A DNA stretch of 40,854 bases. It comes from Gemmatimonadales bacterium. GTDB taxonomy: Bacteria; Gemmatimonadota; Gemmatimonadetes; Gemmatimonadales; GWC2-71-9. Below the pieces are notes generated by a model. It ran no database searches. It was given only the letters and a program-made list of their open reading frames with translations, and had not been told where the DNA came from. The DNA lies in the NCBI GenBank assembly GCA_013820855.1, contig JACDHV010000004.1:1-40854 (forward strand), read 5' to 3'. The translations under genes and the position numbers were made by a program. This document shows, in pieces, positions 1 through 8,420 of this stretch. The stretch's first letter is position 1, and each line of letters begins with the position of its first letter.

Positions 1-534
1 GGCGTGCTCCAGGATGCCGAAGCTTGAACGAGCCTCCTCACGCGAGACGGTGTCCGGGAGCGTGTCTCGGTAGTGCCCGAGCGGGATGACCGCGTGCGGC
101 CGCGCGGCCAGCCCGGGAAACCTGGCTTCCACCGCCCGCTGCCCGGACTCGCTCGGATGGATCACCGCATCCACCCGCCGCACGACCGCCGACCAGAACC
201 ACTCCTCCAGCTTCGGGTGTCGGGACTCGTGAGGCCGAGCGTTGTGGGCGGTCCAGACGACGGTCGCGCCGTGAAGGTGGGCCGCGTCGAGGATGGCGAG
301 CGCCGCGGCGGCGCCGGCGACCCTCAGGGCCAGGGGCCCCGCGTTGAGCGCCTTCTCCGGCCAGTGGACGTGCAGCACGTCGTACCCGCCTCGGAAGGCG
401 CGTGCCGGTGTGAAGTCGCGCACGCGCACGCCGAGGGCATCCAGATGGGAACAGAGCAGCCAGGTGTAGGGATTCTTCGCGCGCGCGCCCAGGCCAGGCC
501 AGGCCAGCACCCGAAGCGGGCGGCTATCGGGCAC
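1..534 (-). CDS. Glycosyltransferase (GT4-like N-terminal region), partial, runs off the left edge
   Basis: Minus-strand translation from GTG at 534: VPDSRPLRVLAWPGLGARAKNPYTWLLCSHLDALGVRV...DVLHVHWPEKALN...; open to the window edge; overlaps the stop of the upstream methyltransferase by 11 nt. Not in the ORF track because it has no stop inside the window. Confidence 0.7.
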   Translation of the reverse strand, partial: MPDSRPLRVLAWPGLGARAKNPYTWLLCSHLDALGVRVRDFTPARAFRGGYDVLHVHWPEKALNAGPLALRVAGAAAALAILDAAHLHGATVVWTAHNARPHESRHPKLEEWFWSAVVRRVDAVIHPSESGQRAVEARFPGLAARPHAVIPLGHYRDTLPDTVSREEARSSFGILEHA

Positions 535-1279
535 CGGGTTGAAGCCGGCGGTCGGCCCGGACGATCACCGGCGACCCCAGCAGACCAGTGAGCGCGAGAG
601 ACCGGGCGAGCCCTTCGGCGGTGCGGGCCAGACGCACCGACCCCGCCATTCGGTACAGGGCCATCGGGAGCAGGAACTGCGGGCGCGTCGAGACCACCGA
701 GAACGACGCGTCGGAGAACGCCCGCGCCACTTCGCCCCGTCCGTAGAGCGCGAAGGGACGGGTGGTCCCCCGCTCGATCGAGTGCTTGATCCTGAAGAGT
801 GCGTTGGACGCGACGTTCACGCTGCGGCGCGCGGGATAGTCCACGATCACCCGGTGCCGGGCAACCCGGCAGAGCCCGCCGATCAGGCGCCGCCAGTCCA
901 CACTGTGCGCGATCAGCCGGTAGCAGATCACGGCATCGAAGCTCTGGGCGCCGTAGGGAAGGGCCTGGAGGTCGCCGGCGTCGAAGCGGCAGCGGCCGGC
1001 GGAGACGAGCGGCCGGAGGCGTGCCCCACAGGACGGATCGCTGCCCACCACCGTCACCTCATAGCCGGCCTCCACCAGGGGTGGGGCCACCTGCGCATGC
1101 CCGCCTCCCACGTCGAGCACCGTGGCTCCCGGCGGCAGCCCCGCCAGACAGTCGAGCGTGATCCGCGTCTGGGAATCCACGAACCACCGGCCGACCGGGC
1201 CCGCGAAGCGCCGAGCGTACGTCTCCGACGAGGACTCGATGTCGGCATCCTCGCGCGGCCTGATGTCCGCCGCCGTCAC
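524..1279 (-). CDS. Class I SAM-dependent methyltransferase
   Basis: GTG start at 1279 (VTAADIRPREDADIESSSETYARRF...); motif I VLDVGGGHAQVAPPLVEAGYEVTVVGSD, then FDAVICYRLIAH. The ORF-track start at 1846 is an over-extension into the epimerase; GTGA overlap with the epimerase stop. Confidence 0.85.
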   Translation of the reverse strand: MTAADIRPREDADIESSSETYARRFAGPVGRWFVDSQTRITLDCLAGLPPGATVLDVGGGHAQVAPPLVEAGYEVTVVGSDPSCGARLRPLVSAGRCRFDAGDLQALPYGAQSFDAVICYRLIAHSVDWRRLIGGLCRVARHRVIVDYPARRSVNVASNALFRIKHSIERGTTRPFALYGRGEVARAFSDASFSVVSTRPQFLLPMALYRMAGSVRLARTAEGLARSLALTGLLGSPVIVRADRRLQPGAR

Positions 1280-2286
1280 TGCTGGTACGCGGCTTCGATG
1301 TACCCGTTGGCGACGTACCAGTCGAACGTCTCCCGGATGCCGTCGTTGAGCCTGACCCTGGGCTGGTAGCCGAGGAGGCGCTTGGCCTTCTCGATGCTGA
1401 AGGCCCGGCTCTTGGTGTAGAAGTCCACCCGCCGGCGGTGGATGGGCGGCTCGATGCCGAACGGGATGCAGAGCTTCTCGACCAGCGACCCGACCAGCTG
1501 GAAAGGCCGGACCGGCAGCCGAAGCCGGGGCGGCGGCACCCGCGCCGCCTCGGCGATCAAGGCGGCGAGTTCCGACAGCTTCAGATAATGCTCCCCGCCG
1601 AGAATGAAGATCTCCCCAACCGCATTCGGGTGGGTGGCGAGCAGGCGCAGCCCCTGCACCAGGTCGTTCACGTGCACCGCGTGATAGTAGTTCTCGCCCC
1701 CGCCGATCAGCGGAAAGCGCTGCTTGGCGACCATGCGGAACATCTTGAGCAGCCGGGTATCGCCCGGTCCGTAAATGGCCGTCGGCCTGGCGACGGCCAG
1801 GGGAATCCGGTTCCGATAGGTGAGGGCCAGCTGCTCGGCCTCGCACTTCGTCTCCTGGTAGATGTCACCCGGCCCGTAGGCGGTCCGCTCGTCGGCCGGG
1901 GGCGACGTGATGTTCCCATGCACGCCGACGGTGCTGCAGTGGAGATACCGGCGAACGCCGGCCGCGACCGCGGCGTCGAGCAGCCGCCTGGACGCATCGA
2001 CGTTGACTTCGCGATAGCGCGAATCCGGGTGCTTGGCTTCCCGGTAGACCGCCGCGAGATGATACACCGTGGCCACGTCCGCCATGGCCCGTTCCACCAC
2101 TCCGGGGGCGGCGAGATCGCCCTCGACGATGTCCACCTCCCTCGGAAGTATCTCGCGGGCTCGGGCCGCCGACCGGGCGATGACCCGAACCCGCTCGCCG
2201 TCGTGCACGAGCGCGCGCACCAGATGGCTGCCGGTGAATCCGGTGGCGCCGGTGACCAGCGTGAGACCTGGGGACGGCTCCATCAT
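1276..2286 (-). CDS. NAD-dependent epimerase/dehydratase family protein
   Basis: Start ATG 2286 (MMEPSPGLTLVTGATGFTGSHLVRAL...); Rossmann TGATGFTG, YQETK active-site-like motif; 336 aa. The ORF track over-extends to 4374 through antisense of the glycosyltransferase. Confidence 0.9.
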   Translation of the reverse strand: MMEPSPGLTLVTGATGFTGSHLVRALVHDGERVRVIARSAARAREILPREVDIVEGDLAAPGVVERAMADVATVYHLAAVYREAKHPDSRYREVNVDASRRLLDAAVAAGVRRYLHCSTVGVHGNITSPPADERTAYGPGDIYQETKCEAEQLALTYRNRIPLAVARPTAIYGPGDTRLLKMFRMVAKQRFPLIGGGENYYHAVHVNDLVQGLRLLATHPNAVGEIFILGGEHYLKLSELAALIAEAARVPPPRLRLPVRPFQLVGSLVEKLCIPFGIEPPIHRRRVDFYTKSRAFSIEKAKRLLGYQPRVRLNDGIRETFDWYVANGYIEAAYQQ

Positions 2287-2336
2287 CCGGCGTCGGAACC
2301 CTCTATGTTTGTGGAGCCGGACCCCCAGGACCGAGT

Positions 2337-2352
2337 TGTGACGACAATCACG
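2337..2352. promoter_or_regulatory. CRP/FNR-like palindromic site TGTGA-N6-TCACG
   Basis: TGTGACGACAATCACG in the divergent intergenic region between the epimerase (starts 2286 -) and the glycosyltransferase (starts ~2494 +); one mismatch from TGTGA-N6-TCACA. Confidence 0.3.
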
Positions 2353-2493
2353 ACCCCTGGAGGCCGACTGCTGTAAGTAGAAGGTGCGAGAATGGGCGGC
2401 GAAACTGCGGGTCTCGACATGCAGGATTACTACACTTCGAAAGTCGATCATGTCAACGGCCTGCGTCACACCAGCACGCGAGGGTGCAACACC

Positions 2494-3750
2494 ATGACGA
2501 TTGCCCCGACCCGCCCTCTGACGACCGTTGACCGGATCGCCCCGCCCGCGGAGCGCCTCCGGATCGGGCTCATGCTTCGGGCCATCGACGACGTGGACGG
2601 CCAGGGCATCTATATCCGGAAGCTCTGCGACGCGCTGTTCGAGATGGATACTCACAACGAGTATGTGGCCCTCTACAGCCATGCCGCGCAGGCCGGGCGC
2701 TATCGGCACCGTCCCAACGTTCGCGAGGTGGTGGTACCCGGGAGGAACAAGCTGGTGTGGGACCAGGTGCGGGTCCCGCTGGCCGCCCGCCGCGAGCGGC
2801 TCGACGTGCTCTTCCACCACAAGTTCAGCATTCCGCTGGTATCCCCCTGCCCCACGGTCGTGCAGCAGCGCGGCACCGAGTACTGGAGTCATCCCGAGTT
2901 TTACGTGGGGTGGTCCGGGTGCCTCGACCGGCTCTACAACCGGATGATGATTCCGCTCTACTGTCGCCGGGCAGCGCGGGTGCTCACCAACTCCAATACG
3001 CTGGGCGAGGAGCTGGTGCGTTACGTGGGGGTGCCCCGCTCGAAGCTCCGCACGGTCTATGCGTCGGCCGACAGGAGCTTCCGCTCGGTCACCGACCAGA
3101 AGGTGCTCGCCGACGTGCGGGAGCGCTACCGGCTTCCCCGCGAACCCTTCCTGCTGATGGTCGCCAAGGGGCACCAGATCGTGGGGCAGGCCTCGGGAAA
3201 GGCCCTCACGCCGAGGAAGAACGTCGCGACGGCCCTGGAGGCCTACGGCCGCATGCGAAAGCGGGTAGCCCAGCGGGGCGAGCTGGCGCCGCGGCTGGTG
3301 ATCCTGGGAGTCGGCATCGCGGAGCGGCTGACGCGCGAGACGATCGCCGAGCACACGGACCCCTCCTCTGTGCACACGCCGGGCTTCGTCGAGTTCGGCG
3401 ACATGCCGGCGCTCTACAGCATGGCGCGGGCGCTGATCTTTCCGTCGCGCTACGAGAGCTTCGGCATTCCGATCGTAGAGGCCATGGCATGCGGCTGCCC
3501 GGTGGTGACCGCGACGACGTCGGCCTGCCCCGAGGTGGCGGGCGGCGCCGCCCTGCTGGTGCACCCGGACGACGTGGCCGGCCTCGCGACCGCGCTGGAG
3601 CGCGTCAGTCTGGACGACCGGCTGACGAGGGAGCTGCGGAGCCGGGGAATCCGGCGGGCGGCGGACTTTTCCTGGAGCCGGAGCGCGCTCATGCTGCTCT
3701 CGGAGCTCCGGACGGCGGCCGCCTTCCGATCGGCCGCAGTGGCGCGCTAG
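2494..3750 (+). CDS. Glycosyltransferase family 4 (GT-B)
   Basis: Contains FPSRYESFGIPIVEAMACGCPVVTATTSACPEVAGGAALLVHPDD, typical GT4 C-terminal motif. Start chosen at ATG 2494 (MTIAPTRPLTT); the ORF is open from 2392. Confidence 0.9.
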   Translation: MTIAPTRPLTTVDRIAPPAERLRIGLMLRAIDDVDGQGIYIRKLCDALFEMDTHNEYVALYSHAAQAGRYRHRPNVREVVVPGRNKLVWDQVRVPLAARRERLDVLFHHKFSIPLVSPCPTVVQQRGTEYWSHPEFYVGWSGCLDRLYNRMMIPLYCRRAARVLTNSNTLGEELVRYVGVPRSKLRTVYASADRSFRSVTDQKVLADVRERYRLPREPFLLMVAKGHQIVGQASGKALTPRKNVATALEAYGRMRKRVAQRGELAPRLVILGVGIAERLTRETIAEHTDPSSVHTPGFVEFGDMPALYSMARALIFPSRYESFGIPIVEAMACGCPVVTATTSACPEVAGGAALLVHPDDVAGLATALERVSLDDRLTRELRSRGIRRAADFSWSRSALMLLSELRTAAAFRSAAVAR

Positions 3751-3756
3751 CCAGCC

Positions 3757-4593
3757 GTGTCGGGTGAGACAAAGGTGGTGGTGATCAGTCTGCCCGACGC
3801 GGCGGACCGCCGGGCCGCGTTCGCGGACCGGGCGCGCGTGACGTCCATCCCCTGGACCTGGTTCGATGCCCATCGAGTGCTGGCCCCCGGACTGACCCAC
3901 GAGCCCGACGAGGCGATCGTCGCCAAGGGGCGGCCGATGTATCCTGGCGAGCTGGGGTGCTACTCCAGCCACTACGCCGCCTGGTCCATGTTCCTGGAAT
4001 CGGGAGCGAGCCGGATGCTCGTGCTCGAGGACGACACGATCGTGGACTGGGGCTTCCTCGAGACGCTGGTGACGGTCGACCTCCAGGCGGCCGGCGTTCA
4101 CTACCTGAAACTCTATGCCGAGCGGCCGTGCGCCCTTCGGGAAGTGCTGCGCCACGCCATCGAGCAGCAGCGCACCCTTGTGGAATTCCTGGACCGGCCC
4201 CTCGGCACCCAGGGGTACGTCGTCACGCGCGAGGGCGCCGAGCGATTCGTGCGCCACTGCCGGCGGGTCCTGCGGCCGCTCGACGACGAGCTCGACCGGT
4301 CGTGGGAGCACGGGGTACCCTGCCTCGGCATCCTGCGGCCGCTCGACGACGAGCTCGACCGGTCGTGGGAGCACGGGGTACCCTGCCTCGGCATCTTTCC
4401 GTTCCCTCTGCTCGAGCAGTCCACGTCCTCCACGATCGGCCCGGCGAGATTCGGGCGCTTCACGATACCGGGCCGGCTGCTCGCGCGGCGCCAGGCGATG
4501 AAGATGCGGGACCGCGCCCTCCGTCTGCGGCAGCGCCTCCGTCTGCTCACCGCTGGACGGCCGGCGGCGCTGCAGTCGCTGGTGGCCAGTTGA
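3757..4593 (+). CDS. Glycosyltransferase family 25 (LPS biosynthesis-type) protein with internal duplication
   Basis: VVVISLPDAADRRAAFADRA...YPGELGCYSSHYAAWSMFLESGASRMLVLEDDTIV is the GT25 signature; GTG start; contains the 63-bp exact tandem repeat. Confidence 0.85.
   Translation: MSGETKVVVISLPDAADRRAAFADRARVTSIPWTWFDAHRVLAPGLTHEPDEAIVAKGRPMYPGELGCYSSHYAAWSMFLESGASRMLVLEDDTIVDWGFLETLVTVDLQAAGVHYLKLYAERPCALREVLRHAIEQQRTLVEFLDRPLGTQGYVVTREGAERFVRHCRRVLRPLDDELDRSWEHGVPCLGILRPLDDELDRSWEHGVPCLGIFPFPLLEQSTSSTIGPARFGRFTIPGRLLARRQAMKMRDRALRLRQRLRLLTAGRPAALQSLVAS
4268..4395 (+). repeat. Exact 63-bp tandem duplication (2 copies plus 2 nt), in frame
   Basis: 4268-4330 and 4331-4393 are identical (tcctgcggccgctcgacgacgagctcgaccggtcgtgggagcacggggtaccctgcctcggca); encodes LRPLDDELDRSWEHGVPCLGI twice. 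Confidence 0.97.
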
Positions 4594-6164
4594 CCGGCCG
4601 CGGCGACAACGAGCTCGACGACCCCCTGGACGGGGCTTCCGCCCCCGAGATCGAATCCGCGGCGCCCGAGCCTCCCCGACCGCCGCTCGACCTGAAGGAA
4701 AAGACCGCCCGATCGATCATCTGGACCATCGTCCGCACCGGCTCCGATTACATCCTCTCGTTCGCGGTCTTCGCCGTCCTCGCGCGCACCCTCGGCCCCG
4801 AGGCCTTCGGCATCTTCGCGCTGGCCGTGGCCTTCGCCGAGTTCGGAAGGATCCTCCCCTCGGCAGGACTCACGACCGCCATTCAGCGCGCCAGGGAGGT
4901 GCCGCCGGTCATGGCGGATACCGTGTTCTGGACCTCGCTGGCCATCGCGGTCCTGGCCGCCGGCGCGATGGCCGTTCTCGCCGGCCCGATCGCCAACGCC
5001 TTCGGCGAGCCGGCGGTGGCTCCGCTGCTCGTGGCGCTCGGTGCCGTTCTGGTGGTGTCCGTCGCGGGCGGAACTCACATCGCCCTCATGCTCCGGGAGT
5101 TCGGGCATCGGGCCATGGCGACGCGGTCGGTCGTGAGCAATCTGGCGGGGGGCGCGGCCGCGCTGGCGGCGGCGAGCGCCGGCTGGGGCGCCTGGAGCCT
5201 GGTGGTGCAGCGCGGCGTCACCGAGGTGGCAGGCACGGCGATGGCGTGGCACGCGTACCGCTGGATGCCCGGCCGACTGTTCTCGCTCGAGGTGCTCCGA
5301 AGCCTGGCCGGTTTCAGCGCCAGCATGACGATCACCCAGATTCTCTTCGTCGCCCTGGTGCGGGTGCAGGACGTCATCATCGGGCGCACCATCGGCATCG
5401 CGGCGGTCGGCGTGTACCGAACCGCGTGGCGAACCGTCGAGCTCATCGCGCAGGGCGTGATCATGCCGTTCTCCCAGGTCGCCCTGCCGACGCTTGGCCG
5501 GCTGCAGGACGACCTCCCGGCGTTCCGGAAGGCCTACCTGCGCATCATCGGCGTGAGCGCGGCGCTGGCGTTCCCTGCGATCATCGGATTCGCCGTGCTC
5601 GCGCCGGTGGCCATTCCGCTCATCTTCGGGCCCCAGTGGGAGGAGAGCGCCGGCATCGCCCGGCTGCTCGGGCTCATGGCGGTGCCCTTCATCGTGAACC
5701 GCTTCGCCGGCCCGGCGCTCGCGACGCTGGGACGCTCCGGCCTGCTGGCGAAGATCGCGGGCCTCCAACTCGCCCTGACGGTCGTGCTGACCCTCGCCGC
5801 TGCCCCGTACGGCCTCCTCGCCATTGCGGCGGCGTACGTGGCGCGCGCCTACCTAGTTCTCCCGATCCAGATGTGGGCGTTCCGGAAGTACAGCGGCCTC
5901 GGCTACGGTGAGCTGCTGCGAACGCTCGCACCGCCCCTGCTCACCTCCCTGGTCATGGCGGGAGCGCTTCTCGGGCTGGAGTCTCTCGTGGGCGCGCGCT
6001 TCGACAGCCGTGCCGTCTACCTGCTCTTCATGATCTCGGCCGGCTGCGCGATGTACACGGCCGCCATGCTCCTGTTCGCCCGGGCCTTCGTCGCCCGGCA
6101 AGTGCGGGATTTCAGACGGCTGCTCCCCGGCGCCGCGGCGAAGCTCTCGAGGGCCGGGGCATGA
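4590..6164 (+). CDS. Polysaccharide flippase / lipopolysaccharide biosynthesis membrane protein (Wzx/MATE-like)
   Basis: TTG start at 4590 overlapping the preceding TGA (TTGA); many TM helices; KTARSIIWTIVRTGSDYILSFAVFAVLARTLGPEAFGIFALAVAFAEF is typical of oligosaccharide flippases. Confidence 0.85.
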   Translation: MTGRGDNELDDPLDGASAPEIESAAPEPPRPPLDLKEKTARSIIWTIVRTGSDYILSFAVFAVLARTLGPEAFGIFALAVAFAEFGRILPSAGLTTAIQRAREVPPVMADTVFWTSLAIAVLAAGAMAVLAGPIANAFGEPAVAPLLVALGAVLVVSVAGGTHIALMLREFGHRAMATRSVVSNLAGGAAALAAASAGWGAWSLVVQRGVTEVAGTAMAWHAYRWMPGRLFSLEVLRSLAGFSASMTITQILFVALVRVQDVIIGRTIGIAAVGVYRTAWRTVELIAQGVIMPFSQVALPTLGRLQDDLPAFRKAYLRIIGVSAALAFPAIIGFAVLAPVAIPLIFGPQWEESAGIARLLGLMAVPFIVNRFAGPALATLGRSGLLAKIAGLQLALTVVLTLAAAPYGLLAIAAAYVARAYLVLPIQMWAFRKYSGLGYGELLRTLAPPLLTSLVMAGALLGLESLVGARFDSRAVYLLFMISAGCAMYTAAMLLFARAFVARQVRDFRRLLPGAAAKLSRAGA

Positions 6165-6213
6165 GCGCCAGAGGCGTGATGGCCCCCGGCGGCCAGGCGG
6201 AGTCGGGCAGCCG

Positions 6214-7068
6214 ATGTACTTCCGGCACCGCCGAGGGTTGGGGCCGCGCTACGTCGCCTCCGGCGAGGCCTTCTCCGAGGCCGCCCTCCGGCGCTCGTTG
6301 CCGGGTGGGCCGATCTTCATCCATGGAGGCGGGAACTTCGGCGACCTCTGGCCGCGCCACCCGGAGTTCCGGGAGCATCTGCTGGAGCGGTTTCGGGATC
6401 GAGAGATCGTTCAACTGCCGCAGTCGATCCATTTCGACGACCCTGCCCGGATCGCCAGGACGGCGCGGGCCGTCGCGCGACACGGCAACTTCAAGCTCTT
6501 CGTGCGGGACCGACCCTCGTACGACTTCGCGGCCGCCCACTTCGACTGCGAGACCACCCTCTGTCCCGACATGGCGCTGTTCCTCGGACCGCTCGTGCGG
6601 GCGAGCCCCGAGGTGGACGTGCTCCACCTCCGCCGGACCGACAAGGAGCGCGCGCTGGGACAGGCCACGCCGGGATCGGGATACACCTTCCGGGTGGCCG
6701 ACTGGCTGGGGGAAAGCAGGATCTCCCTCGAAGCCGCCAAGCTGCTCCGGGTCCTGCGCGAGCTGGCGGGAGGGCGGCGGGACCGCCTGGCGCTGCGCTC
6801 CGCGCGCTACGACACGGCCGCGGGCGCGCGGGTGCGGCGCGGGTGCGGGCTGCTGTCTTCGGGCCGCGTCGTCGTCACCGACCGGCTTCACGCTCACATT
6901 CTCTGCCTGCTGCTCGGCATTCCGCACGCGGTGCTCGACAACAGCTACGGCAAGCTGGCCCGGTTCCTGGACGCATGGACCGGCGACATCGCCGGCGTGC
7001 ATCGGGCGCATTCGGTCGAGGACGCCGAGCAATGGGCCGCGGCCATGGTGGAAAGGGCCGGCCGGTGA
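6214..7068 (+). CDS. Polysaccharide pyruvyl transferase family protein (apparently short at the N-terminus)
   Basis: GGPIFIHGGGNFGDLWPRHPEFREHLLERFRDREIVQLPQSIHFDD is a strong pyruvyltransferase (EpsO/YvfF-like) motif; no in-frame start upstream of 6214 after the flippase. Confidence 0.75.
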   Translation: MYFRHRRGLGPRYVASGEAFSEAALRRSLPGGPIFIHGGGNFGDLWPRHPEFREHLLERFRDREIVQLPQSIHFDDPARIARTARAVARHGNFKLFVRDRPSYDFAAAHFDCETTLCPDMALFLGPLVRASPEVDVLHLRRTDKERALGQATPGSGYTFRVADWLGESRISLEAAKLLRVLRELAGGRRDRLALRSARYDTAAGARVRRGCGLLSSGRVVVTDRLHAHILCLLLGIPHAVLDNSYGKLARFLDAWTGDIAGVHRAHSVEDAEQWAAAMVERAGR

Positions 7069-7295
7069 GACCGCCATCGTTCCTCACGGTCATCGTGGCC
7101 GTCAATCCGCCGTGCTCGTGCTCTCCGCCGTGGCGCCAAGCTGGCTCGGCGACACGACCCCGTGTATCCTCTCCCCATGCACCATCCTTCCGCGCGGCCC
7201 CTCCGATTTCCGTCCGTCACGCACCCTGCCGATTTCCGCCGGCGACCCGGAGCGTCTCACCAGGGCTCGCGCGCCGCCGCCGGAACGGGAGCGGC

Positions 7296-7490
7296 ATGAC
7301 CGAGCGCAAGGGAGACGTTCGCCCGGCCGACCCGCCGCCACAGGACATGGTGGTTCACAAGAGCACCCGCGAATGCCCCATGATCGAGCCGCACCCGCGG
7401 ACCTCGTGCGGGATCGTGCGCGAGCGCGAAGCGAACCGCGAGCGCGCCGACGAGGAGCGCCGAAAGGCACGGCGTCAGGGGGGCGGCTGA
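7296..7490 (+). CDS. Small hypothetical protein (64 aa)
   Basis: MTERKGDVRPADPPPQDMVVHKSTRECPMIEPHPRTSCGIVREREANRERADEERRKARRQGGG; internal ATG of a longer ORF; convergent 16-nt overlap with the 7475 stop of the minus-strand gene. Confidence 0.4.
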   Translation: MTERKGDVRPADPPPQDMVVHKSTRECPMIEPHPRTSCGIVREREANRERADEERRKARRQGGG

Positions 7491-7765
7491 GGGGTGGAGC
7501 GGTTCTTGTCCACGATGGCCCCGAGGATGAGGAGGAAGGCGAACAGCCGCACGAGGTAGAGCGCCGTCTGGTCCTCGGCCATGTCCCGGCTGAAGACGAG
7601 CGCGAGCCGCTGAACGCCGAGCACCCCGAAGGCCGCGGCGAAGATGGCGAACAGCCGGTCGCCGGTCCCCCGCCAGTAGCGCAGGAAGAACAGCGAGGTG
7701 ACGGCGTAGCCCATCACGATCGCGCCAGAGACGAGGTGGGCGATGACGGCCCGGACGCCCGTCAT
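7475..7765 (-). CDS. Small membrane protein, DUF5985-like (second of pair)
   Basis: MTGVRAVIAHLVSGAIVMGYAVTSLFFLRYWRGTGDRLFAIFAAAFGVLGVQRLALVF...; about 3 hydrophobic segments; ATGA overlap with the upstream gene. Confidence 0.65.
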   Translation of the reverse strand: MTGVRAVIAHLVSGAIVMGYAVTSLFFLRYWRGTGDRLFAIFAAAFGVLGVQRLALVFSRDMAEDQTALYLVRLFAFLLILGAIVDKNRSTPQPPP

Positions 7766-8022
7766 CCGGCGTCCCAGACCATGCCGTAGATCAGCACGCC
7801 CAGGCCGGCGAGTACCGGCAGGCTCCGCCAGATCGCCAGGTCCATCCGGGGGCCGATCACCACCAGGTCCACCACCAGCATGACGTTGCCGAGCGTGAAC
7901 CCGACGAACGCGAGCCCGCTCCACAGGAGCAGGCGAACGTTCCGCCGGCGGTACCCACGCAGCAGCAGGATCGCGCACGCGAGGCTCGTGAGGGCGCAGA
8001 GCACGTACACGGCGGACGCCAT
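7762..8022 (-). CDS. Small membrane protein, DUF5985-like (first of pair)
   Basis: MASAVYVLCALTSLACAILLLRGYRRRNVRLLLWSGLAFVGFTLGNVMLVVDLVVIG...; 86 aa, 3 hydrophobic segments. Confidence 0.65.
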   Translation of the reverse strand: MASAVYVLCALTSLACAILLLRGYRRRNVRLLLWSGLAFVGFTLGNVMLVVDLVVIGPRMDLAIWRSLPVLAGLGVLIYGMVWDAG

Positions 8023-8023
8023 C

Positions 8024-8407
8024 TCACTCCTCCTTCTTTCGGCGAATGCGGAACGCATCCGAGAAGGCCCGGACGTTCTCGATGGGCTTGGACGCGATGA
8101 GCGTGACCACCGCGACGCGGCGCTCCCGATAGGTATGGTCGAGCCGGGTGACCGTGTCGTGGAGATCGGCCGTGCGGGGCGCGTACTGGTAGCAGCCGGG
8201 CTCGCGCTCGCGGAGCAAACCCTGGCCCAGCAGCATCGCCAGCCGCCGCACCACCGAGGAGGGGTGGCTGTACACGGCGGTGGCGACCTCCTCGGAAGTC
8301 CAGCCCCGCTCGGGGGCGCGCCAGAGGAGAAGCAGCACCTCGAGCTGCTCGACCGAGTCGACGTGCTGGTGCAGGAAGGTGCGGACGTCCTCGGGAAGCC
8401 CGTTCAC
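8024..8407 (-). CDS. Winged-helix-like DNA-binding protein
   Basis: DSVEQLEVLLLLWRAPERGWTSEEVATAVYSHPSSVVRRLAMLLGQGLLREREPGCYQY resembles a wHTH (helix-turn-helix plus wing) domain; 127 aa. Confidence 0.6.
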   Translation of the reverse strand: MNGLPEDVRTFLHQHVDSVEQLEVLLLLWRAPERGWTSEEVATAVYSHPSSVVRRLAMLLGQGLLREREPGCYQYAPRTADLHDTVTRLDHTYRERRVAVVTLIASKPIENVRAFSDAFRIRRKKEE

Positions 8408-8420
8408 CGGCCGGACGCCC

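Noticed and set aside
1276-4374. 1032-aa minus-strand ORF
   Set aside because: Real epimerase is only 1276-2286; the rest is antisense of the two plus-strand glycosyltransferases with low-complexity content.
3957-4589. Upstream part of the 3957-6164 ORF (repeat GTLPRHPAAARRRARPVVGA)
   Set aside because: Out-of-frame reading of the GT25 gene and its duplication; the flippase begins at TTG 4590.
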